Position numbers and translations under genes: made by a program
The notes under the pieces: generated by a model
Seen by the model: only the letters and a program-made list of their open reading frames with translations
The model's database searches: none
What the model was told of the DNA's origin: nothing
Source of the DNA: Tachypleus tridentatus
Taxonomy: Eukaryota; Arthropoda; Merostomata; Xiphosura; Limulidae
NCBI RefSeq assembly: GCF_004210375.1
Contig: NC_134829.1
Span: 26,428,034 to 26,492,033, forward strand
Length of the DNA stretch: 64,000 nucleotides
Reading direction: 5' to 3'
Part shown: piece after piece, positions 21,640 to 33,530 of the stretch
Layout: each line of letters opens with the position of its first letter
Position numbering within the stretch: the stretch's first letter is position 1

Positions 21640-24600
21640 GTAAGACTGGTTTAGTATTACATATAAATGTTTGACAAATAATTGAAGTACATGTTCAAGT
21701 TAAACTAGACAATTTCATGTTCAATTTTTTTTTTTAATGTTAACATTAATGTATATACACTGAAGACTAAAAGGCTAAAATGCCTCAAGGCCTGACTTTG
21801 TTACAACTAGCATGGTGGCAGTCCTTATTTTCAGTTTATTATTCTTTATAGTAACAGATGAAGAGTGATTTCCTGTGCAAGTTATTTTTATGATATCTAT
21901 CTTGTGGTTTCATTTTCGATATTCTACCAACAATGAAATACTATAGTTGGTTTTAAGAATAGTTTGAAACGACTTCAGTTAAAACAGTTTATCAAAATTA
22001 AGTTTAATTTGAATAACTGTTTACTTGAGGTGGAGATATTTATTTTAGTGATATTAAAGTACTACTAGCACGAAAGTTTTGATGCTCAGAAGCAGTACCT
22101 TATCACGGGTAATAACTTTCGAAAGTTTTGTGTATAGTACTGACTTAAGTCTTGAACTTTTCACCATTAAAAAGGCTGATCCAAATTTGAATTTCTTTGC
22201 ACTAAGTACTGTAGGTAGGATTTAAAGTTGTATGAAATTGGTACATTTCATTTTAAGTGTTGTGAATGACTCATGGAATGAAATGAATTGCAGTACAAAC
22301 TTAAATATGTAGGTAAGTAGGTGAAAACTTTGAGGGTCCAGTTGCATTTTTTGTTTTTTCTTTTGTTGGTGAATTATCAGGTAGACAGTAGCATTGCCTT
22401 TGTTATATAGGGATGGCTCATATTGGTCATCAAAATGTATTATAAATATTTGCTCTGTAGATTATAAGAACTTTACATTGTTATATTTCATAACAATGTT
22501 AATGTGAAGACTGAGTTACAAATTCTGGGTATATATGTAAATATCATAGCATAAAAGTGTTAATTTCTTTTTTTTATTCTGTGATAACTGAAACAACTGA
22601 TGTCAGTCAGTGGCTTTAAGGTGACATTTTCAAATGGAGTATCTGCTTTTGTAAGTTTTATTAACTGATAGTAATTTTAAAAAAAAATCATAATTCTAGT
22701 GTAAACAGTGCTATTAACTCCCTTTGAAGTTAGTTTTTTATGAATTTGATGTTCTTTTATAAAGCTTAAGTACAGAGTGAAATGTGAATTGCAAGCTAAT
22801 AGTAATAATAGATGAACAATACATATTACAATTGAAACCTTAATGTATCTAAGACTTGGTTATAAATACAACCTTTTTATGTTATTGAAACTGCACTAAA
22901 TAAACACAAGTAAACAGAAAAAAGTTTTCAAAAAAAGGAAGTAATTATAGGGATAAATAATATAAAAAATTATGCAAATAAGATAGTAGCAATGACATTT
23001 GCATCTTCCCTACATAATAGCACAGACAAGAATTAACATATAGCAATATGTATTAACTATTAAATCAATATTTAATTGAATAACAATGACATTTGCATCT
23101 TCCCTACATAATAGCACAGACAAGAATTAACATATAGCAATATGTATTAACTATTCAATCAATATTTAATTTCTTTTTTTTTTTGTCTCTTAACACTACT
23201 AAACTGTGTGCTTGTAACGTTATGTAGGAAATGTGAATAGTTATCATTACTGGCTACTTTGCACTATTTTTGAAGGATTGATATCAGTCATACTAATATT
23301 GGTTATCATATTTTTCAGTTTTTTTGTTGGCTTGTAGAATTATAGAATGGTCACGTGACTGTTTGTGTGCTTTTATTGGATGGATATACGTCAATGTGAG
23401 GGGTGACATTTAAGTTGGTTGTGAAGTTTTAATTGGTGACTTTGTAAGATGAATGATGTGATAAAAACAAAAGTATTATCTAAGTTAATTTAATTAAGTT
23501 AACATGATATCTCTAGTTTTTTTTATTTTTGATACACTAGTAAACAATATTGTTTCAAATTTGGATCAGTTTATTTCACAGAATATATTAATAAACACAT
23601 GTATGTTTAATCACTTGTTTTTTATGTGGCAGAGACCTACTTCCAGTTTTTAGAAAGCCTGAGTTGTTTGGTGATTTAACCGATTATTTATGTGATAAAA
23701 TACGTGCAAAAGTTCCAGGAGTGAAAGCTGTGGTAGGTCTTGAGGCTCGAGGATTTCTTTTGGGTCCAGTTATTGCACTGAAGTTAAAAGTTCCTTTTGT
23801 TCCTATCCGGAAAGTAGGAAAGCTTCCTGGCTCAGTTAGAAAAGTATCCTATTCTCTCGAATATGGAATGGTAAGCGACAGTTCCATACTCTTTGTACAG
23901 GAAGAGAAAATTACAGAGTATAATAATGGAAAATATTAATTTCATGGTTTTTTTGTTGTTTTCTTTTTCTAGGATTCATTTGAGATTCAGGCAGAAGCTC
24001 TTAACTGTGGTGAAGAAGTAATTATAATAGATGACCTTCTAGCCACTGGGGGTATGTGATTCAAATTTCTTGGTTGATATATCAAGCTGTAACCTTGTGA
24101 ATAACATTTCATCAACTGCTGTTACACATTTAAATTTTCTTGTTGGTGGTATACATATTAATTGTATACATTAGTACTGTAGTTGTTATAAATCCAGTTA
24201 AAAACAAGGGCACCTTTGCATCCACTAAAAGAACAAAAATAGACCATGAAAATCAAAGTAAATATAGCATTCCATATTATGTATGTATATATATATATAT
24301 ATATATATATCCAACAAAGTTTAAGTAAATTCAAACTAACAGTATATCATCAGGCAAAATATCTGTGAAAATTTATTACTGGAACAGAAAAATAATTTCA
24401 TAAAGCAGTTTTAGTCTAAGTATTGTTAAGGCTCAATTTCTTTATCCTACACGAGTCTTTCTATTTCCATCCTTTTCGAGCCTCTTGTTCAGACTACTCA
24501 CAAGCAGATAATTCAAGGTTACTTTCTTAACCTTAAGATGGCCTAGGAAGGTTGAAATGTTGGTCTCTCCTTATCAGTAAAAGTGTTAATACCCAGACTA

Positions 24601-26668
24601 GCTGTTCTGAGATATTTCAAGCAGGTTTCTCGTAATTAAGAAGGTCTAAGTGTTTGAATCAAGTTACCTTTAGTTTTACTAGTCTCCAAAAACTGAAATC
24701 TTCAAGATTTCTTTGTGGTTCAATTTTTTTAAACCAGATATATTTCTAGTAGCATATCTGAATATTTTCCAATCTGTTGATTTCCTTTTTGCAAAGTGAC
24801 TAAATCTTCATATAATATTCTGAATTAGGCTAGTTAGGGAACAGTGTATATATGTATATATTTTATTTCACTGTGGCTATTTTAAATTCTCATCAGCTGC
24901 TAGAAGGACATACCTGAACACAATTGTAGAGTTAATAAGACATGACACTTATTTCTAGAAATTGAGAAAAGTTAGGTTGCAATCTCAATGAGAAATGCAA
25001 CATAAATAACAGCTCTGTATATATACCTTCTGTAATCTGAAACTACAGCTGAAAACCCATTCTATTTAGGAATACAAGTTTTCTCACTAAGGAAAATATT
25101 AGTAATATAAAAGGGTAAAAACATTTTTCAAGAGTATTACTTTCACCTCTAGAAACAAGAGATGTGAAATCTCCATCCTCTCCCCCAGATGTTTTCTCTG
25201 ATTTCTAAATGAAAGGAGTACAAGTATTACCATTTTATTCTCAATCTCTTAAAACTTTAACTTTTTTGTGAGCTTGAAATTGTTTTTATCTTGAAAGAGT
25301 GCAAATAATACTGACATTATTTACAATATAGAGTGGTTTGTGAATATGTACTCACCATGGGATAACCAACTTCACAGACATTTTTAAGCTGAGCAAGTAC
25401 TTTGATAATGCACAAAATATGAAAATTAAAATAATTTAATTTGCATTGATGAAAAAGAAGAACTTAAGCAGCATTAAAAAGTTATTTCCTAAATAAAAGT
25501 TTTCTAGCTTAATTAGATATTACAACATTTTTGTCTTTTTGGTTTTACATGAACAGTAGCCACAGTTACGACAGAAAGTGTTCATACCCCTGTGTTGTGA
25601 GTAGTTTTTTGTTCATAACTTAAAACGTATCACGATTAGACTAGTAGACATATAATATATTATAAATATTATACTAACACACATCTACATAAATTTTTAT
25701 GTAAATTAAACGACAAATAAACTGTTTATAAACAAATAACCTAAAATAGGAGGAGCAGAAAGTGTTTGTACATTTCAGAACATGTGAAAAAAACTGATAT
25801 TCCCATAACAATTTTGTTTAGTTTGGCAAATAAACTACATTACACCATTCCAGAACAAGACACTGGCTTCATAATTATTGGAATTTAGCCAGCAAAATAT
25901 TTACTTCCGGCAATTTAGCACTATCTCCGTCATTATCTGCTTGGTCATCATAACTAGTATCAAAATAGTAGTTTTAGTTATCAGTAAAATGCTACTATCT
26001 CAACTAACTAGTTTCAAAATAGTAGTTTTAGTTGTCAGTAAAATGCTACTACCTCAACTCACTGGTATCAATATAGTAGTTTTAGGGGAAAAAATGCTAC
26101 CAGGTGTACTTTAATTTTGAATTCTGATGAACAGGAAATGTTTTGAAATGTTAGGAATAAAATTCACGTTTCATTGTAATTGTGAAACCTACATTCATTT
26201 ATAATTAATTCTATGGTTTGTAGTTTTAAAACAGTATTATTCAAGTATGTTATTGTTTTTATAACAACTGTATAAAAAAGTAGGTCAAATAATTCCAAGT
26301 TTTTATAAATATTACCTTCAACTTCCAAATTTATAATAAACACATTTCTGCATTGTTCATCCTTATGGTTAGTTTAAATTTTGTGCATTTATTTACAGGT
26401 TATTTGAAATTTTACTGACTGCATTGAGGTGAATAGAAAATTTTGTATTCATTTTCAATAATATTTGGTTTAATTTGGCATTTAACCAGTATTTATTTCA
26501 TTCTTTGAACATAAGTAATTTCTTATTTTAGGAACCATGCAAGCAGCTGTTCAGCTATTACAAGAGTGTGGAGTCATAGTGGCAGAGTGCGTTGTAATAA
26601 TTGAATTGACAGAATTAAATGGAAGAGAAAAAATAGCTGTTCCATTTTTTTCAGTTTTGCAAATATGA
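21557..26668 (+). CDS. APRT: Adenine phosphoribosyltransferase, complete, four exons
   Basis: Join of 21557-21639, 23633-23870, 23973-24051 and 26532-26668 (537 nt, 178 aa plus stop). The enzyme joins adenine and PRPP to give AMP and pyrophosphate in cytosolic purine salvage. Visible family marks are [13 protein letters not shown] near residues 60-72, [10 protein letters not shown] and YSLEYGM before residue 107, and the PRPP-binding motif [13 protein letters not shown] at residues 123-135. Near the C-terminus are [13 protein letters not shown] and PFFSVLQI. The length is close to the human enzyme (180 aa). All introns are GT-AG, with split codons at R28 and G134 that rejoin correctly. The start is the first ATG, which gives the expected N-terminus IRFP-like [14 protein letters not shown]. 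Introns are about 2.0, 0.1 and 2.5 kb. A message retaining intron 2 would stop after about 23 extra codons. Confidence 0.97.
22668..22820 (+). repeat. Dispersed repeat, unassigned (copy 1)
   Basis: AATCATAATTCTAGTGTAAA, TTGAAGTTAG, TTAAGTACAGAGTGAAAT and AATAATAGATGA recur in the same order at 52448-52578. It lies in APRT intron 1. Family unknown. Confidence 0.6.
22991..23178. repeat. 94-bp tandem duplication in APRT intron 1
   Basis: The segment starting AATGACATTTGCATCTTCCC at 22991 repeats almost without change from 23085. Both units end in CAATATTTAATT. Near identity suggests a young duplication. Confidence 0.95.
23633..23870 (+). CDS. APRT: APRT exon 2
   Basis: 238 nt. The first base completes R28, then [46 protein letters not shown] and SYSLEYGM. 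The acceptor is GCAG at 23629-23632 and the donor GTAAGC at 23871. It holds the core that contacts adenine and ribose phosphate. Confidence 0.97.
23973..24051 (+). CDS. APRT: APRT exon 3
   Basis: 79 nt, phase 0 in: [16 protein letters not shown] then [10 protein letters not shown] and one base of G134. The acceptor is CTAG at 23969-23972 and the donor GTATGT at 24052. It encodes most of the PRPP-binding loop. Confidence 0.97.
24286..24310. repeat. (AT)n microsatellite
   Basis: An uninterrupted AT run of about 25 bp in APRT intron 3. Confidence 0.95.
24531..24572 (+). repeat. Penelope-terminus-like fragment
   Basis: CCTTAAGATGGCCTAGGAAG followed by GTTGAAATGTTGGTC resembles the CTGAAGATG...GTCGAAACGTTG pattern seen at ends of Penelope-like elements. 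Both core motifs carry substitutions. Confidence 0.35.
25952..26101. repeat. 54-bp tandem repeat, ~2.8 units
   Basis: Units start near 25952, 26006 and 26060, each containing AATAGTAGTTTTAG and AAAATGCTAC. The period is a multiple of three, so an open frame runs through it; this is not evidence of a gene. Confidence 0.9.
26532..26668 (+). CDS. APRT: APRT exon 4 with stop
   Basis: 137 nt. Two bases complete G134, then [36 protein letters not shown] and PFFSVLQI before TGA at 26666-26668. The acceptor is TTAG at 26528-26531. Confidence 0.97.
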
Positions 26669-28371
26669 CATTTTCTAAATGTATGTATCAAAATTCATTG
26701 AACTTGAAAAATGTTTTGAATTACATTTAAAAAATATGGAATAAGAATTTGATTAAGGGTATTTTAAGGGTATATTTTTGGGCTAAATTGTTTTCAGTAC
26801 CTGAGAAAAAAAACCCACTTTGCACAAATTATTTTATGCTTCATTTTTAAGTAATTAAGCCTTTATGTCTAAATGCATAAAGCTTCATGAAATGAAACCA
26901 ATATTTACTGTATGCTTGATTTTCTTAACAAAGACTTAAGTTGCACACATATAGTCCATTGTGTAGCTTTGTGCTTAACTCAAAACAAAACTGGTGATCC
27001 TTTTATTTTGGAATAAACCTATTATATTTCACTCTTCTTTTTCTTGATAATAAACTGAAAATAAAGCAGTTATTTTTGTTTAAAATTTAAAGACATTTTA
27101 CCTCAATTTTAAAAACACAGAAACATTTGCAAATGTAGCACAGACAAATGAACTTAAGGTGCAAACTACAATACAGAATTATCCTGGCTGGAGAGAATGT
27201 TAATTGCATCATCACTACATAATAATGCAGACACACAGTGTAACAGAATGTTAACAGACAAAAATAAGATAAACTCGGTTGTGATTAAATAGTTATGTCT
27301 TGCTAAATGTTAGTTATAGTGGAATTGGTACGAAGGCTATCCCTACCACCTTATTTACGTTGTTTTTGAAGGATTTATATATTAGCCGCCCCCTACCTTT
27401 ACTTTTTCTTTTTGAAAAGTTTTTGCTTTAAATAACAAACCGAACACGGGTCCAGTTACCAGACAGGCGTAAATTATAAAGGTATTTATTAAATTTACGT
27501 AAGTAAATATGTTGAATGAAGGTGGATACCTTTAAAAACATAAATATTCATGTGGCTTCAAGCTTGTAAATATGAAATAAACTACGTTTTTATGTAACTA
27601 TTTCACTCAACACAATTCATAATGTAAACAACTAATAGGCTTAACATTAACGAAAATAATGGTAGTAAAAACATATATATATATATATATATAATATATA
27701 CCAATACATTTGGCCCCAGCTGTTTCAGATGTTGATATTCTATACCGCTTATAAAATTTGTCGCATTTTTGTGGAGTTCTTGCATTTGTTTCAGACGATA
27801 CAAAATGGAACGAAATCGCTATTTTGCTAACGAATACCGGTGAGTAACTTTCGGATCCCATAAACCTTTTTGCAACACCATTTTAACATGGTAGCAAAAA
27901 AACATACCTATCGAAATACATATTTCCAATAACTGGCATATTAATCTTAAAGGCGAAATGAATTCACGTAAAATTCTAAAAAATCAAAATATTCTTCAAA
28001 ACAAGAAGTTTACAAATATTTAAAAATAACATGTCTTTTACTGCAGTCACCCACACATAAACGATAGATTAAGTGAAGTCTTTTTAGAAAGTATGGTGAG
28101 AGTGTTGACAATAACTTAAAAAAAAATTAGATGTTGACCAAAGAGACCGGGTTGTAGACTAAATATAAAATCACAAATGAATAAAGGAGAGACAAGTTCT
28201 ATTTCATTATATGTTTTATCATTGTTTATAAAACCATTATATTTGTATGCTATCCTCCTAAAAGTATAAAAACTATGAATAATAAAATCAAAATTGTCGG
28301 AACTCCGATGTTTGATTTTTGTTTTTTTTAATTAAGAGTAAATAACACGAAAACGATATTTGTTGGCACAA
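26669..28371. other. APRT 3' flank
   Basis: AT-rich DNA after the APRT stop. The first AATAAA is at 27012-27017 and could serve as a poly(A) signal. A family B tail fragment (CATTGTGTAGCTTTGTGC near 26960) and an (AT)n run at 27672-27693 lie here. The stretch 27185-27390 shares GCATCATCACTACATAATA-like and GTTTTTGAAGGATT pieces with 23000-23290. Confidence 0.5.
26950..26990 (+). mobile_element. SINE family B tail fragment
   Basis: ATAGTCCATTGTGTAGCTTT followed by GTGCTTAACTCAAAACAAAA is the 3' end of family B only. The body is absent, so it is either a deeply 5'-truncated copy or a remnant. Confidence 0.7.
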
Positions 28372-28462
28372 TGAAAGGTAAACTAATGGCAGTATCCCTG
28401 ATGATGGTAACTGTTATTCGAAACCAGTCAGCCGTAACTAATAATAAAGATTTTACCTTTCA
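28372..28462 (+). repeat. Short element with hammerhead-like core inside an 11-bp inverted repeat
   Basis: TGAAAGGTAAA (28372-28382) and TTTACCTTTCA (28452-28462) are perfect inverted copies. Between them is CTGATGA (28398-28404), then a possible weak stem GGTAA/TTATT, then GAAAC (28420-28424). CTGATGA and GAAA are the two conserved strands of a hammerhead core. I could not fit stems I and III convincingly. Confidence 0.4.
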
Positions 28463-28655
28463 CTGAGAAAAAAAAAATTGTTTTCGTGCATTCATTCTTA
28501 ATATATTAACATATCGTGCCATGAAAATAAAATAGATTTTCAAAATTAATTTTTTAATGAAAATCAAAATTGTCAGAACTCGGATGATTCGATTTATGAT
28601 GTCAAGATTATACAGAAATTTAAAGGAAGCTATGACATTTATTACTGTCCTGCTT

Positions 28656-28762
28656 CCCGGCATGGCTAGGTGGGCTAGCTGCCTTCCCTCTTGTCTTACA
28701 CTGCTAAATTAGGGACGGCTAGCGCAGATAGCTCTCGTGTAGCTTTGCGCGAAAAACAAATA
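28656..28762 (+). mobile_element. Internally deleted SINE family A
   Basis: The head CCCGGCATGGCTAGGTGG is joined directly to the late body GCTAGCTGCCTTCCC and the complete tail GCTTTGCGCGAAAAACAAA. About 160 bp of the normal element are missing between them, including the B box. Confidence 0.92.
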
Positions 28763-29470
28763 AAAGCTGCCATCTGGAGGCACTGAAAATCCTATCTTTT
28801 CTCCCCTCCACGAATTTAATATGAAAAAAGAAATATTAAGTACGTTACAAAGTATTGTCTATATGATATTTAATAAATAATAAGCCGTACTTCAAATATG
28901 TGTTTTCTGGTTCTTCAGTGAGCCTATTTTGAACATCATTTGTGTGACGTTAAATAAGCTGATTTCTTCTAAATTGGTATACAATTACTTTAGACATCAT
29001 TCAGTACTGTATATTTATATCTTAATTACTGAAGTGAAATATGCTAAGTTCACGTATTATTTTATAATTGCTTTCACTATTTTACCATGCTAAATAACTT
29101 AAGATTGTTCTAAAAATGATACTTTTATGATATTCATTATGTATTTATCCCTCACTACGCCATTTTTGTTTTTAACAAACTTTTTGCGAGCCTGGCAACG
29201 CCAAAGGATACGAATGATTTTATCTTCCCATTTTAGGTATTGATCAAACTTCTTGTTCAAACTTTGCAGTAAAAAATCGTTGAGGAAACGTTCTTTTTTA
29301 TTTTAATGCGTATCGAGATATAGGTGAAAAACAAAATTATTTGAGCATGTATTAATCTGTTTAATCATTCAGTTTATTTTAACCACTATTTACTATTTAG
29401 GCTAACAGCTCTATACTTTATTTGAATTGAGCGGTGACTGATTATCACTCTTATAACTGACTCACTTCTT

Positions 29471-30280
29471 TCATGTAGTACTTCTTTCATGATTGTCAAT
29501 TACAGTAGTATTTCGCCAGTCACTGAACCATTCTCTTTCAATAAAACGTGAGGAAAATTTAGGGGCAAAAAGTTTACAAACAAAGCAGTAAACTGACTCT
29601 GTTGATGGTGAATACAATAACCACTCTCTCTTGTATTGCTCACCATTGGCTTTTACCCCAAAGAAAAGTTTTTTGCGAACAGTATCTCATTGTCTTGCCA
29701 TTATTGAGTCTGACAAGATTTGTCAAATGGCCCATTGTGGTGTTGACAGTCAATGGGTCTACCAGCAATCCAATAAACCACATCATCAGCAGAGAAATCG
29801 AGCCATAACCCTGGATCTTTTGTTTAGTTTCTTCATCTTTTGTAGACTGAAGCAGTTTACTATAGTCTAGTAGAATTTGATTTTCATCAATTATTTCAAC
29901 TTCAGACTGTCTTGTAGAGCAACTTGCATCAACATTAACACAAGAGATATCAGGAAAATTTACAGGCAAAGTAAGATCAGTGGTGAGATTTGTGCCAGTT
30001 GAGCCAGCCTGTGACACCTCAACGTCATCATGATGATCTGACCTTGAAGTGGATAAAGTAGTACTTATAGGTGTGGAGCATGGTTTAACTTCAATCTTGT
30101 CAGATTCAGTACAAGCGACTTTTGACGGCGGAGATGGATGTTGATATGGAAGATCATGTTGTGTAAGTTGAGTGAAAAATTAGTCAACTTTCCAGTCTTG
30201 GCCACTAAATCCAAAGCTTTTTGTTGGTTCTTTTTTGTCAGTTTTCTCTTTTGTGCACCACTTAATTGAACACGTTTCAT
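29471..30280 (-). pseudogene. hAT-like (ZMYM/TTF-type) transposase N-terminus, broken
   Basis: On the minus strand an ATG at 30280 starts MKRVQLSGAQKRKLTKKNQQ followed by KALDLVAKTGKL, as in hAT-derived ZMYM/52-kDa-repressor-like proteins. After a frameshift it continues through VSQAGSTGTNLTTDL and LLDYSKLLQSTKDEET to LVRLNNGKTM. After another shift it reads GEQYKREWLLYSPSTESVYC then FVCKLFAPKF and EWFSDWRN, which is the TTF-type zinc-finger region, ending at TGA 29471. No dimerisation domain or DDE region follows, so this is a truncated, multiply shifted relic. The family call rests on remembered motifs. Confidence 0.75.
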
Positions 30281-30529
30281 CTTACAGTCTGAAAAATACA
30301 GAAACAAAAGATTATGGATCATATATAGCTACAATATTTTGAAAAACACTGAAATTCGTGAAGAAAAATGTTGGTAAGACAGTCAAACATACTAAACTCT
30401 AGGTCTACATTTAGACAAAGATTGTCAGAACGTTATCCTAGGACCTAGGTCCATCAGCACATGAAAACATTAATTCATAAATACCTTTATTGATTTGCTG
30501 CATTCTGATTGATTGAAAATCAGTCGAGA

Positions 30530-30555
30530 CCAGTCTCGAATCGATTCGAGACTGG
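30530..30555. repeat. 26-bp perfect palindrome
   Basis: CCAGTCTCGAATC followed immediately by its reverse complement GATTCGAGACTGG, with no loop. It lies 250 bp beyond the start of the hAT relic and is of unknown role. Confidence 0.97.
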
Positions 30556-30559
30556 CTTC

Positions 30560-33250
30560 AATCCATTTTAGGAGAATTAGTTTTCAGTCATTGCAAAAGT
30601 TTCATTAAGTTGTTGCTATGGTAGCTGTATACAAGAAGCAGTGTCAATGGTCATATGCAAATCCATTGTGAGCCAAAAAGTATTCCAGAACAATCTGTTA
30701 TCAACAACACATACTGTTGTAGCCTATATACACGGTGATCATTTTGTACTGGTACACATACAAAACATATAATAAATTGTAAACTGTACTGCACGTTGAA
30801 CTACTAAATACTGGCTAGAGTACCTTAATCCCAATCAAATATCTGAAGAATGAGTTGTAATCTCAACTTTGAGCTCAGTTTTAATTCGGGGACTTCAGAT
30901 GAGTCAACAAAATAGACATATGTTTGAAACTTTATCTGCATGCCTGAATGCGAAGGCAAATTCAAAACGATGGCCTTAAATTGGGAATAGTCTACTTCAT
31001 TATTCCAGGCTACAGTAGCGATTCCAGTGTACTTACACTAAATCACTTACAGTATTTAGGTCTAATGTTATTGTCACTCAGTTCTCTGATAACAATTATC
31101 GTTAGGCTTAATGCTAATACATTGCAGCTGAGGCCACTAACGTTAAGCCTAGTACTCAGTACTAACCTTGCTCACATGAACTTGTTCAATTCATGCACTT
31201 TTTCAGGCAATCTTAAATTGATTTTGTTGATTTGTTGGTTCTTTACAGTATCTATGTATGACCTCTGTGCCACAGAACTGTACTACTAGTATAGTGTATA
31301 CACAACAACGTTAAGAATCAATTTGTCGTACATGTCGAAGTCTTACGCAATTTTACCTAAAAGGTCGAATTATCGCCTTTAGACTGTTCCGATCAGTCAA
31401 TTGTTTTCCCAGCTTTTCTGAAATGTAATAAAATACGCATTGATCTCAATTTATAGTCGCAAAATAGTTGAATTACACCTTAAAGTTTGTCGTCGTTGTC
31501 TCTATGTTTCTGTCTCGGATTGTTCGTTCATCTCATAAAAATATATCACCAGAGGGCCGGGCCCAGTCTGGTCGGGTCGGGGCATTATGACGTCAGGATA
31601 GGATCAAGGAAAAAGTAAAGAGAATATAATTGTGATTTCCATTTTTGGGTATAAAAATGGCATATTTGACAAAATTTTGTTAGCTATTTATGAATGGGGA
31701 TAAAAACAAGGGTGCCATGTCTCAAATCACATTTAAGACCGGGCATCCCTGTATTTATCCCCTAAGTAAATCTCAGCTTCAGATCTATTTATATTATTAC
31801 ATAATTATAAGGCAATACATACATACCTAAATATTCTTATAGGTTACATGTAATCTATGAACCGTGGTATTTCTACAGTGGAGTTTCTTTCTAAATTTTT
31901 TCGTGGTATGATAAATTTCAAAATATATACTCACACACAAAGGAGATTTTTTTTACAACGAGTTGTTTGAATCAAAAAAAAAATTACGGCTCAGAAAAGC
32001 TTCAGTGAGAAACACACTTATAAAAAAAATTACAAAACACACATTAATAATGCTATACTAACGCAAATAAAACTAAAACAAACGAGACAATAAACCAAAT
32101 ATAACGTACGAAAACAGAAGCCGAAAAATATATAAAACCAGCCACGTCTCTGTACACATCTGTTACCATTTCGTTTGACTTATGTTTCTGTGGTATTCTA
32201 TTCTTATTTTTCTGTAGATGTGACTGAATAAAGCAGTAAAAGGTCAAACAAAACAGTTTTACTAACTATAATTTCTTATAAATAGCCACAACAGAGGGAA
32301 TGATTTAGAAAAATATTTTATTTTCAAGGTCAGACATCATAACATTCGATCATTTTTTACCTGAAGTTTCGTCAACATTTTGTCTTGCTCTTTACAGTAA
32401 TTTTTCGCAAATCAATGACTTCTTACTTCAGATACATAGTTTAGTAGTTTTTCGAAACTTTAATTACTCACCGAGCTAACGTTTTTCTTAACAATGTAGA
32501 GAAAAGTCGAACACGGCAGATAAGAACAATTACAAAAATACCGACTAAAGTTCAGTATGGCAGTGAAATAGTTAAGGAGATGATAGCTTGGGAAAAAACT
32601 CTGTGGTACCTTAAGTACGTGTTTATTTTACTTAATGGTTAATCCAGAGCTGCGTTAAATCCTTACAAAAATTCATTAAAAACCAGAAACTCTTGCTATC
32701 AGTAATAGATTTATCTATCCACCTGAAAACCTCAGCTGTCCTAGATGTATATCTAGCTAGCTTCAAGCTCCATATAAATTCTATTACAATTCATGTAGAT
32801 AGATATACAATAACTGCAAGACACCTGGCTAATGCCTTGATACTGATATCACTTGATAGCTTGAAAAATACGGATCTCGATGCCCTTTTAGCTGATAATT
32901 TTTCAACTAACGGTTATGTTTAACAATATATCAATTACCACATGACATCCTATATAATTATTGTTAACATCACTTAAATAGCTTGAAAAGTAAAGATCGC
33001 CACATTCCTTAAGTCGTCGAATGTTAGACAACTAGTCATACAGTTATCTTGGGTACAATAATGAAAAGGTTGAAAGAAATAGTGGAATGTTAGTTTTTTG
33101 AGACTCTTTAAGTCCAAGCTGATAAAATGTTTCCGAAACTAACATCTTAGTTTGGGAACATAGAAATCTCGTGATAACCATACCAGAGTCATTTAAAACA
33201 TACCAAAATGGGTATCCATTCAGACATCTGAACTGTCAGTGTCTTCTGTC
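30560..33250. other. Gene-free stretch
   Basis: AT-rich DNA with no coding block or repeat I recognise. The only compositional exception is a short GC-rich patch at 31553-31590 (GGGCCGGGCCC, then TGACGTCA). The longest open frame, 30948-31289, has no recognisable content. Confidence 0.6.
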
Positions 33251-33254
33251 TCAG

Positions 33255-33430
33255 TCACCGTTTCAGCCGTGAAGCGTTATGAGTAACGCTCAATCCCACT
33301 ATTCGTTGTTAAAAAGTAGCCCAAGAGTTGGCGACGAGTGGTGTTGACTAGCTGACCTCCCTCCAGTCTATTATTGCTAAGTTAGGAACAGTTAATGCAC
33401 ATACTTTTTGAGTAGCTTTACGCGAATTTC
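33255..33430 (+). mobile_element. SINE family A copy, head-truncated
   Basis: TTTCAGCCGTGAAGCGTTAT, CTCAATCCCACTATTCGTTG, then AGCCCAAGAGTTGGCGACG and tail GAGTAGCTTTACGCGAATTT. The tRNA-like head is missing. Confidence 0.9.
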
Positions 33431-33477
33431 ACACCAAGCCAAACTTCTATCCCTTTTATTGGATTAGAAGTGAAATG

Positions 33478-33530
33478 AAAATCAACTCGATCGTTTTCGA
33501 AAAGTGGAATTTTCTTCATCAATGGTAAAT
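33478..33530 (-). repeat. Possible Penelope-terminus-like fragment
   Basis: On the minus strand ATTGATGAAGAAAATTCC is followed by ACTTTTCGAAAACGATCG. The spacing of GATGA and GAAAA recalls the fragments at 3066 and 28398. Weak. Confidence 0.25.

Noticed and set aside
23664-23939. APRT exon 2 read through its donor as a separate 91-aa gene
   Set aside because: The GTAAGC donor, the following exon with the PRPP motif and the phase match show this is intron read-through.
29602-29870. Two plus-strand frames at 29.6-29.9 kb
   Set aside because: They are antisense to the hAT-like zinc-finger region and contain no motif.
31553-31595. GC-rich patch with a CRE-like TGACGTCA as a promoter
   Set aside because: No coding exon or transcript start is supported on either side, so a promoter call would be guesswork.
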